A DNA stretch of 18,680 nt from Oscillospiraceae bacterium (GTDB taxonomy: Bacteria; Bacillota; Clostridia; Oscillospirales; Oscillospiraceae): assembly GCA_029009035.1 (NCBI GenBank), contig JAQXJQ010000142.1, positions 1 to 18,680 of the forward strand, given 5' to 3'. This document shows positions 13,302-18,680 of this stretch, in pieces. The notes under the pieces were generated by a model, which was not told where the DNA came from, made no database searches, and was given only the letters and a program-made list of their open reading frames with translations. Each line of letters starts with the position of its first letter. Positions within the stretch are counted from its first letter, which is position 1. Position numbers and translations under genes: made by a program.

Positions 13302-14390
13302 ATGGGAAACACACGTGTCTACAATTTTTCCGCCGGTCCTTCCATGCTGCCTTTGGAAGTTCTGGAGCGGGCAGGAGCCGAGATCACCAATTATCATGGC
13401 TCAGGCATGTCAGTCATGGAGATGAGTCACCGATCTAAGGTTTACGACAAAATTTTCCAGGACACCAAGGCTCTGTTCCGCACCCTGTTCCATGTGCCGG
13501 ACAATTACCATGTTCTGTTCCTGCAGGGCGGCGCCTCCACCCAGTTCTCCATGGTGCCGCTGAACCTCATCGGCATGACCGGCAAGGCCGATTACGCCGT
13601 CACCGGCAACTTCTCCAACATCGCCTATAAGGAAGCCAAAAAGTACGGCACCATCAATCTGGCCGCCTCCAGCGAGGATAAGAACCACACCTACATCCCC
13701 GCGCAGGAGCAGCTGAAGCTGGACCCCGAGGCGTCCTATTTCCATTACTGCGCCAACAACACCATCTACGGCACCGAGTGGCAGTATGTGCCCGACACCG
13801 GAAAGGTGCCCCTGGTGTGCGATATGTCCTCCGACTTCCTCAGCCGTGTGGTGGATGTGTCCAAGTACGGCATCATTTACGGCGGCGCCCAGAAAAATCT
13901 GGCCCCCGCCGGCCTCACCATCGCCATCGTGCGGGATGACCTGCTGGGCCACGAGCTGCCCTACACCCCCATGATGCTGGGCTACAAGCTGATGGCCGAT
14001 AAGGACTCCATGTACAACACCCCTCCCTGCTGGTGCATCTATCTGCTGGGTCTGGTGCTGGAGTGGCTGCAGTCCAAGGGCGGCGTGGAAGGCATGGAGA
14101 AGATCAAGCACGCCAAGGCCCAGCTGCTCTACGATGTGCTGGATGACTCCAAGCTCTTCACCTGTGCCGCCGAGAAGGGCAGCCGTTCCGATATGAACGT
14201 CACCTTCCGCACCGCCGATCCCGAGCTGGACGCCAAGTTTGTGGCCGAGGCCACGGACGCCGGGTTTGTGAACCTGAAGGGCCACCGCAATGTGGGCGGT
14301 ATGCGTGCCTCCATTTACAATGCCATGCCCACCGAGGGCGTGGAGAAGCTGGCCGACTTTATCAAGGCCTTCGATCAAAATAACGGATAA
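13302..14390 (+). CDS. serC: Phosphoserine aminotransferase
   Basis: SerC is the PLP enzyme that converts 3-phosphohydroxypyruvate and glutamate to phosphoserine. The 362-residue product starts with the family signature RVYNFSAGPSMLPLEVLE, contains HRSKVYDKIF, FLQGGASTQFSMVPLN, DMSSDFLSR and GGAQKNLAPAGL with the PLP lysine at 198, and ends with LKGHRNVGGMRASIYNAM. Length is typical (about 360). ATG 13302 has GGGG about ten bases ahead. serA begins 11 bp downstream, so the two make an operon for serine synthesis. The gene is read divergently from the hydrogenase-regulatory operon with no shared operator visible. Confidence 0.96.
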   Translation: MGNTRVYNFSAGPSMLPLEVLERAGAEITNYHGSGMSVMEMSHRSKVYDKIFQDTKALFRTLFHVPDNYHVLFLQGGASTQFSMVPLNLIGMTGKADYAVTGNFSNIAYKEAKKYGTINLAASSEDKNHTYIPAQEQLKLDPEASYFHYCANNTIYGTEWQYVPDTGKVPLVCDMSSDFLSRVVDVSKYGIIYGGAQKNLAPAGLTIAIVRDDLLGHELPYTPMMLGYKLMADKDSMYNTPPCWCIYLLGLVLEWLQSKGGVEGMEKIKHAKAQLLYDVLDDSKLFTCAAEKGSRSDMNVTFRTADPELDAKFVAEATDAGFVNLKGHRNVGGMRASIYNAMPTEGVEKLADFIKAFDQNNG

Positions 14391-14401
14391 GAGGCGTTAC
14401 T

Positions 14402-15565
14402 ATGTACACCATTAAAACTTTAAATAAAATTGCCGCTGTGGGGCTGAACCGGCTGCCTGCGGCAGATTATACCGTGGGCGACGAGGTCGCCGATGAAAAC
14501 GGCATTCTGGTCCGCTCCGCCAAGCTCCACGACTATGCCTTCCCCGAGAGCCTGTGGGCCATCGCCCGCGCCGGCGCCGGCGTGAACAACATCCCCATCG
14601 ACCGTTGCTCTGAGGCGGGCATCGTGGTGTTCAACACCCCCGGCGCCAACGCCAACGCCGTGAAGGAGCTCACCGTGTGCGCTCTGCTGCTGGCCAGCCG
14701 CAACATCATGGGCGGCAACCGCTGGCTGCATGAGCAGGCTGCCTCCGGCGTGGAGGTCTCCACTGTGGTGGAAAAGGGCAAGGCCGCCTTTGTGGGTCCC
14801 GAGATCAGCGGCAAGACCCTGGGCGTCGTGGGCCTGGGCGCCATCGGCGCACTGGTGGCCAATGTGGCGCTGGAGCTGGGCATGGAGGTGTGCGGCTACG
14901 ATCCCTACCTGTCCGTGGACGCCGCCCTGCGCCTTGACCGCCATGTGAAGGTGGTCAAGTCTGCCGAGGAGCTGTACCGCCAGTCCGACTATGTTACCGT
15001 CCATGTGCCCTTTATGGAGTCCACCCGCAATACCATCAATGCCGACGCCATCGCCGCCATGAAGGACGGTGTGCGTATCCTCAATCTGGCCCGCGGCGAG
15101 CTGGTGGATGACGAGGCCATTCTGGCCGCTCTGGACAGCGGAAAGGTGGCCGCCTATGTCACCGACTTCCCCAACAACGCCCTGGTGGCCAACGACAAGG
15201 TGGTGGCCATCCCCCATCTGGGCGCCTCCACCCCCGAGAGTGAGGACAACTGCGCGGTCATGGCTGCCGACGAGCTGCGCGACTATCTGGAGAACGGCAA
15301 CATCCGCAACTCCGTCAACTTCCCCGCGGTGGAGATGGCCCGTTCCGGCGCCCAGCGCCTGTGCGTCATTCACCGCAATATTCCCGCCATGCTGGCCAAT
15401 ATCACCGTTCAGCTGTCCAAGGACGGCGTGAATGTGGAGAACATGACCAACAAGTCCCGGGGCGATTGGGCCTACACCCTGGTGGATGTGGGTACCGCTG
15501 TGGATGCCGCCGTTCTGGATGACATCCGCGCCATCCCCGGCGTGGTCCGCATGAGAGCCATCTGA
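14402..15565 (+). CDS. serA: D-3-phosphoglycerate dehydrogenase (short form with ACT domain)
   Basis: SerA oxidises 3-phosphoglycerate with NAD, the first step of serine synthesis. The 387-residue product has a substrate domain (IARAGAGVNNIPID, FNTPGANANAVKELT), a Rossmann domain with GVVGLGAIGALVA near residue 140, LARGELVDD with Arg231, and PHLGAST with His272. A C-terminal ACT domain (about 318-387, IHRNIPAMLANIT) is the likely site of serine control. The catalytic glutamate expected in the DVFPTE-like segment is Asn259 here (DFPNNAL), by eye alignment. The start follows AAGAGG. It is the second gene of the serC operon and ends at a strong hairpin. Confidence 0.93.
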   Translation: MYTIKTLNKIAAVGLNRLPAADYTVGDEVADENGILVRSAKLHDYAFPESLWAIARAGAGVNNIPIDRCSEAGIVVFNTPGANANAVKELTVCALLLASRNIMGGNRWLHEQAASGVEVSTVVEKGKAAFVGPEISGKTLGVVGLGAIGALVANVALELGMEVCGYDPYLSVDAALRLDRHVKVVKSAEELYRQSDYVTVHVPFMESTRNTINADAIAAMKDGVRILNLARGELVDDEAILAALDSGKVAAYVTDFPNNALVANDKVVAIPHLGASTPESEDNCAVMAADELRDYLENGNIRNSVNFPAVEMARSGAQRLCVIHRNIPAMLANITVQLSKDGVNVENMTNKSRGDWAYTLVDVGTAVDAAVLDDIRAIPGVVRMRAI

Positions 15566-15578
15566 CCACAACAAACAG

Positions 15579-15620
15579 AAAGGGCTGCTGCAGAATGTTC
15601 GGTTCTGCAGCAGCCCCTTT
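15579..15620. terminator. Terminator between serA and the XRE gene
   Basis: A 17-bp stem with a single bulged G (arms 15579-15595 and 15603-15620) around a 7-base loop is followed on the plus strand by GTTATTTTCTT. It ends the serA transcript; on the minus strand the T-run is short, so it is probably a weaker terminator for the convergent XRE gene, whose stop is 2 bp away. Confidence 0.85.
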
Positions 15621-15621
15621 G

Positions 15622-16224
15622 TTATTTTCTTAGCTTTAAGCCGGACCACAGCAGGATGATGGCCTGTCCCGGTATGCCCAGCACATAGATGATGGGCATA
15701 CTGAAGCCCAACAGGAGAATGGAAATGTGAATACAGACGAGCACCGACCACATGAGCACCGAGACGATGGCGAAGTTGTGGCGGGGGTTGAACCAGATGG
15801 AGTTGAAGACCAGCAGCACGATCATGGATGCCGGGATGGCATAGAGGAAGGCCATCCAGTTGCGGGCGCCCGCGGTATTGGGAAGCACATTGAGCACCAC
15901 GAACACCATGGTGGCCACCAGCCAGACCAGCAGGGTGCTGATGCCCATGATGATGCGGCGGTTGCGCAGCTCACGCCCGGCGTACACCGTGCGCTCCTGG
16001 GCGGGGGAGGTGTGCTCCGGGGAGATCAGATAGTCGATGGTCACATGAAACAGGTCGGCGATCTGCTTGAGGACGGCAATATCGGGGAGGGATTCGCCTC
16101 TCTCCCATTTGGAGATAGCCTTGTCGGAGTAGTTGAGCCGCTCCGCCAGCTCCAGCTGGGTCATGCCTGCGGCCTTGCGCAGTTCGATCATGTTTTTGGC
16201 GGCGATCTGCTTGATATTGTCCAT
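15622..16224 (-). CDS. Membrane-anchored XRE-family transcriptional regulator
   Basis: The 200-residue protein has an N-terminal Cro/CI-type helix-turn-helix (about 4-62: IAAKNMIELRKAAGMTQLELAERL, then SDKAISKWERGESLPD) and four hydrophobic segments from about residue 90 to the end. It would bind DNA from the membrane and could respond to a lipid or envelope signal. ATG 16224 follows AAAGGGGG. It is transcribed divergently from the first degV gene; a 17-bp palindrome lies between them and recurs upstream of the second degV gene, so it is the natural candidate to bind it. Target and ligand are not shown by sequence. Confidence 0.9.
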   Translation of the reverse strand: MDNIKQIAAKNMIELRKAAGMTQLELAERLNYSDKAISKWERGESLPDIAVLKQIADLFHVTIDYLISPEHTSPAQERTVYAGRELRNRRIIMGISTLLVWLVATMVFVVLNVLPNTAGARNWMAFLYAIPASMIVLLVFNSIWFNPRHNFAIVSVLMWSVLVCIHISILLLGFSMPIIYVLGIPGQAIILLWSGLKLRK

Positions 16225-16252
16225 AATATCCCCCTTTGCAGTGGTTATTCTA

Positions 16253-16281
16253 TATATAACACATTTTTCGGTGGGAAACAA
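16253..16281 (-). promoter_or_regulatory. Promoter of the XRE gene
   Basis: On the minus strand TTGTTT (16276-16281), 17 bp, TATATA (16253-16258). An overlapping TATAGA just downstream makes the exact -10 uncertain. Confidence 0.55.
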
Positions 16282-16296
16282 TAGCAACTTTTTGAA

Positions 16297-16313
16297 TTCT
16301 ACCCCGGGTAGAA
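16297..16313. promoter_or_regulatory. Operator-like palindrome 1 (between XRE and degV-1)
   Basis: TTCTACCCCGGGTAGAA is an 8-1-8 perfect inverted repeat located between the divergent XRE and degV promoters. It matches the palindrome at 18394-18410 at 13 of 17 positions. Confidence 0.7.
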
Positions 16314-16328
16314 CGGAGAAAATTTGGG

Positions 16329-16345
16329 CTCTACCGCCGGGAAAC
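16329..16345. promoter_or_regulatory. Degenerate copy of the operator
   Basis: CTCTACCGCCGGGAAAC has the perfect left half CTCTACCG and a decayed right half, 12 of 17 matches to the 18394 copy. Its centre is 32 bp from that of palindrome 1 (three helical turns) and its end is 31 bp before the degV-1 -35 box. Confidence 0.4.
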
Positions 16346-16376
16346 GGAAAGGATAGGCCCCAAACCGCGGGATAGC

Positions 16377-16405
16377 TTGAAATGGCCGGAGGCACATGGT
16401 ATGAT
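16377..16405 (+). promoter_or_regulatory. Promoter of degV-1 (extended -10)
   Basis: TTGAAA (16377-16382), 17 bp, TATGAT (16400-16405) with TGG directly ahead as an extended -10; leader is about 45 nt. Confidence 0.8.
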
Positions 16406-16457
16406 ACACTTAAATTGATGCGCAGCAAACGAATACTTACCGATGGAGGGATTTGAT

Positions 16458-17324
16458 ATGAGCGAGTATGTTCTCTTTACCGACACCAATGCGGATATCC
16501 ACCCCAGCATTCTGGACCAGTGGGGCGTGGGTTACACCAACCTGACCTTCCGCTTTGAGGGTGAGGACCGTGACTATATTAACGGCGAGATGTCCGGCGC
16601 GGAGTTTTATGCCAAGATGAGAAAGGGCGATGTGGCCAAGACCGCCGCCGCCAATGCCGAGACCTTCAAGGAGCTGTTCCGCCCCACGCTGGAGGCGGGC
16701 AAGGATGTGCTGTATCTGGCCTTCTCCTCCGGCCTCAGCACCACCTATCAGTCCTCCGCCATGGCTGCCGAGGAGTTGAGGGAGGAGTTTCCCGAGCGCA
16801 AGATCGCGGTGGTGGACACCCTGGCTGCCTCCGCCGGTCAGGGCCTACTGGTCTACCTGGCCAACGAGCAGAAGAAGGCCGGCGCCTCTCTGGAAGAGGT
16901 GGCCAAGTATGTGGAGGACAACCGCCTCCACCTCTGCCACTGGTTCACCGTGGATGATCTGGTCTATCTGAAGCGCGGCGGCCGCGTCAGCCCCGCTGTG
17001 GCCTTTGTGGGCGGTATGCTGGGCATCAAGCCCGTGCTCCATGTGGACGACGAGGGCCATCTCATCAACATGGGCAAGGTGCGGGGCCGCAAGGCGTCCC
17101 TGCAGGCGCTGGCCGATAAATATGCCGAGCTGGCGCTCGATCCCGGCAAGGATGTGGTGTTCATCAGCCACGCTGACTGCATCGACGATGTGGAGACCCT
17201 CAAGGCCATGCTGAAGGAGAAGGGCTGCGCCGAGGTCGCTATGGTCAACGACATCTGCCCTGTGATCGGTTCTCACTCCGGTCCCGGCACCATGGCCGTG
17301 TTCTTCCTGGGCAAGCACCGCTGA
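16458..17324 (+). CDS. DegV family fatty-acid-binding protein (first copy)
   Basis: DegV proteins bind a long-chain fatty acid; in FakAB systems they present it to the kinase FakA, which is not encoded here. The 288-residue product has the family marks: YVLFTDTNADIHPSI at the N-terminus, YLAFSSGLSTTYQSS near residue 93, VVDTLAASAGQGLL near 121, HWFTVDDLVYLKRGGRVS near 160 and PVIGSHSGPGTMAVFFLG at the end. ATG 16458 has GGAGG seven bases ahead; an upstream ATG at 16443 lies before that site and is rejected. It is the plus-strand partner of the XRE regulator and converges on a second DegV gene across a shared terminator. Confidence 0.93.
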   Translation: MSEYVLFTDTNADIHPSILDQWGVGYTNLTFRFEGEDRDYINGEMSGAEFYAKMRKGDVAKTAAANAETFKELFRPTLEAGKDVLYLAFSSGLSTTYQSSAMAAEELREEFPERKIAVVDTLAASAGQGLLVYLANEQKKAGASLEEVAKYVEDNRLHLCHWFTVDDLVYLKRGGRVSPAVAFVGGMLGIKPVLHVDDEGHLINMGKVRGRKASLQALADKYAELALDPGKDVVFISHADCIDDVETLKAMLKEKGCAEVAMVNDICPVIGSHSGPGTMAVFFLGKHR

Positions 17325-17333
17325 ACAGCAACG

Positions 17334-17375
17334 AAAAAGCTCCCCGCAAGCCGAATGGTTTGCGGGGAGCTTTTT
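17334..17375. terminator. Bidirectional terminator between the two degV genes
   Basis: A 19-bp stem (one G-U pair) from 17334-17352 and 17357-17375 with a four-base loop has five A on one end and five T on the other, so it works on both strands. It begins 9 bp after the degV-1 stop and ends 9 bp short of the degV-2 stop. Confidence 0.93.
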
Positions 17376-17384
17376 CAATGTTCG

Positions 17385-18266
17385 TCACGTGTACCGAACC
17401 CGGTCGTCGCCGAAGAAGAAGAGCGCCAGGGTGCCGGGGCCCACATGAGAGCCGGTGAGCGGCTCATAGCACACGGAAAGGATCTCCTTCGGGGGGTGTT
17501 TGCCGGCGTTAATGAGGCCGATGAAGAAGTCCACATCCTCCTGACAGTCGGCGTGAGCGATGCCGATGCACTGGTGTTCGGCGTCCGCCACCTGCTTTTC
17601 GTAGCGCTCGGCCAGCGCCTCCAGCGCCTTGCGGCGGCCGCGGCACTTCTGGTAGGAGACGATCTTACCCTCCTCGTTGCCCCGCAGGAGGGGCTTGATG
17701 TTCAGCACCGTGCCCACGGTGGCAGCCATATTGGAGATGCGTCCGCTTTTTTTCAGATATTTCAGATCGTCCACGGTGAAGATCTGGCACATATGCCGGC
17801 GCAGGATGGTGAGCCGGCGGGCGATCTCCTTCATGGACATTCCCTCGTCCCGCCAATCGGCGGCGCGGAGCACCTGAAGCCCTTCACCGAGGGAGGCGGC
17901 CAGGGTGTCCACCACCAGAATGGTGCGCAGGGGGTACTCCTCCTGCAGATCCACGGCGGCGATGCCGGCGCAGTTGTAGGAGCCGCTGATGCCGGAGGAC
18001 ATCCCCACAAAGAGGATGTCCTGCCCGCTTTGGAGCACCGGCTCCCAGGCGGCGCGGTAGGTGGCGGGGGAGATCTGGGATGTGGTCACATCGGCGCCGC
18101 CGCGCATGGCGTTGTAGAAGCTCCTGCCGTCGAAGGTGGTGGTCTCGGTGCAGGTGAATTCGGTGCCGTTTACATAGTAAGGAAAGGGGACCAGACGGAT
18201 GCCGCGCTGACGCAGCACATCGTCGGGCAGGTTGGCGGAAGTGTCGGTGAAAATGCAAAATGCCAT
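17385..18266 (-). CDS. DegV family fatty-acid-binding protein (second copy)
   Basis: This 293-residue DegV protein is clearly diverged from the first copy: MAFCIFTDTSANLPDDV, FVGMSSGISGSYNCAG near residue 85, VVDTLAASLGEGL, QIFTVDDLKYLKKSGRIS near 161 and PLTGSHVGPGTLALFFFG near 270. The fatty-acid-binding serine-rich loops are intact. ATG 18266 follows AGGAGG with a ten-base gap. It is transcribed convergently with the first copy, has its own promoter, and carries the same palindrome upstream (18394-18410). Two DegV paralogues with different motifs suggest different fatty-acid preferences, as known for FakB1/FakB2 elsewhere; that is inference. Confidence 0.93.
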   Translation of the reverse strand: MAFCIFTDTSANLPDDVLRQRGIRLVPFPYYVNGTEFTCTETTTFDGRSFYNAMRGGADVTTSQISPATYRAAWEPVLQSGQDILFVGMSSGISGSYNCAGIAAVDLQEEYPLRTILVVDTLAASLGEGLQVLRAADWRDEGMSMKEIARRLTILRRHMCQIFTVDDLKYLKKSGRISNMAATVGTVLNIKPLLRGNEEGKIVSYQKCRGRRKALEALAERYEKQVADAEHQCIGIAHADCQEDVDFFIGLINAGKHPPKEILSVCYEPLTGSHVGPGTLALFFFGDDRVRYT

Positions 18267-18302
18267 GGTGGTGGGTCCTCCTGTAAATGCGTTGTTGAGA
18301 TG

Positions 18303-18331
18303 ATTCTAACCAAAGGGGACGGGAAAGGCAA
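18303..18331 (-). promoter_or_regulatory. Promoter of degV-2
   Basis: On the minus strand TTGCCT (18326-18331), 17 bp, TAGAAT (18303-18308), leader about 30 nt. A further TATAAT (complement of 18522-18527) with a poor -35 could be a distal second promoter. Confidence 0.65.
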
Positions 18332-18393
18332 CCTACCCGCCCGCAGGGGGACTATACCCTCCGCGGCAGGAGGGGAGCGTGGGGGAGAGGGCG

Positions 18394-18410
18394 CTCTACC
18401 GGGGGTAGAG
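18394..18410. promoter_or_regulatory. Operator-like palindrome 2 (upstream of degV-2)
   Basis: CTCTACCGGGGGTAGAG is a 7-3-7 perfect inverted repeat, 62 bp upstream of the degV-2 -35 box, and shares TCTACC and GGGTAGA with palindrome 1. It lies between the proximal and the possible distal degV-2 promoter. Confidence 0.65.
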
Positions 18411-18680
18411 GACAAAAACGCCGCACTTCCCGTTCCTCGCGGCAGATCCGCTGCGGTCTGCGCCGAAAAATCGCCGCCGGCATATGTTCTTAACACTGCG
18501 GGGCGCGGCGACGGAAATTCCATTATATGGTAATGTTTCAGTATTGTTACAAATGCTGAAGATGCATTGACATTTACAAAATCCATGTTAGAATGCACAC
18601 AGATGGATGGAGAGGGGTACCTTTCCGGCCATCTCCGGCGGAACTGCCGATGAATTGAAGATTTTAAAATGCCCGGGCAT
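18411..18680. other. Gene-free region to the right edge
   Basis: With 18267-18410 this makes 414 bp without a supported gene. It holds GC-rich imperfect repeats (18440-18515), the outward promoter at 18567-18594, and a leader with a CGGC-GGAACT-GCCG hairpin (18637-18650) and two short palindromes at the end (ATTTTAAAAT and ATGCCCGGGCAT). I do not recognise a known riboswitch in the visible part. Confidence 0.6.
18567..18594 (+). promoter_or_regulatory. Strong promoter reading out of the window
   Basis: TTGACA (18567-18572), 16 bp, TAGAAT (18589-18594) with TG one base ahead (extended -10). The predicted start is near 18601; the gene it serves lies past the right edge. Confidence 0.75.

Noticed and set aside
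14420..15751. 443-codon open frame antisense to serA
   Set aside because: It is His/Gly/Val-rich, has no recognisable domain, and serA on the other strand is unambiguous.
18170..18598. 142-codon minus-strand frame overlapping the start of degV-2
   Set aside because: GTG start without a ribosome site, Pro/Ser/Arg-rich out-of-frame translation and overlap with a clear DegV N-terminus.
18603..18653. 16-codon reading frame at the start of the outward leader RNA
   Set aside because: It begins within a few bases of the predicted transcript start with no ribosome site, and its composition is not that of an attenuator peptide.
1..18680. CRISPR array, IS element, tRNA, rRNA or prophage
   Set aside because: No regularly spaced repeats, transposase, tRNA-like cloverleaf or block of phage genes was seen; the two-gene lysis cassette is the only phage-like trace.

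Overview
The window is a GC-rich stretch of chromosome from an anaerobic, endospore-forming Clostridia bacterium. The best guess is an Oscillospiraceae gut organism of the Flavonifractor/Pseudoflavonifractor/Lawsonibacter kind. This rests on a spoIIP gene, an NADH-linked [FeFe]-hydrogenase operon, the high GC content and the general protein flavour; no rRNA or marker phylogeny is available here. Genes are dense and ordinary in codon use. No IS element, CRISPR array, tRNA or rRNA was seen.

Layout. (1) 1-2594, minus strand: prfC (release factor 3) with a strong promoter, then a YhhN-like membrane protein and the start of a DUF1461-type membrane protein that runs off the left edge. (2) 2691-3715, plus strand: a phage-style holin-like protein translationally coupled to an amidase endolysin, with no other phage gene around. 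(3) 3713-4931, minus strand: spoIIP with its terminator and a possible sporulation promoter. (4) 4921-10086, minus strand: a five-gene hydrogenase operon: NuoE-like HndA, a free-standing GHKL ATPase, HndB, NuoF-like HndC and the catalytic [FeFe] subunit HndD. It has an extended -10 promoter at its head and a strong hairpin terminator at its end. (5) 10124-13129, minus strand: the operon just upstream, with an anti-sigma-like ATPase, a divergent [FeFe]-hydrogenase-like iron-sulfur protein with altered H-cluster motifs, a DRTGG-domain protein and a PHP-domain phosphoesterase. This looks like a redox or H2-signalling module for the hydrogenase. (6) 13205-15620, plus strand: serC-serA, the serine biosynthesis operon, behind a consensus sigma-A promoter. 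(7) 15622-18410: a membrane-anchored XRE regulator (minus), a DegV fatty-acid-binding protein (plus) and a second, convergent DegV (minus). A shared 17-bp palindrome lies upstream of each DegV gene, and one copy lies between the regulator and the first DegV. (8) 18411-18680: gene-free DNA with a strong plus-strand promoter whose leader runs off the right edge.

How they work together. The hydrogenase genes fit an NAD(P)H- and ferredoxin-linked (bifurcating) enzyme that disposes of reductant as H2. The upstream module has Fe-S clusters, a remodelled hydrogenase fold, a protein-binding ATPase and a phosphoesterase, which is consistent with sensing hydrogenase status and signalling it. The shared operators at the right end suggest a small fatty-acid-related regulon controlled by the neighbouring XRE protein. 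The most interesting leads are that operator, the sensor-like hydrogenase module, the palindrome centred on the hydrogenase promoter's -10 box, the isolated lysis cassette, and unusual active-site residues in HndD and SerA.
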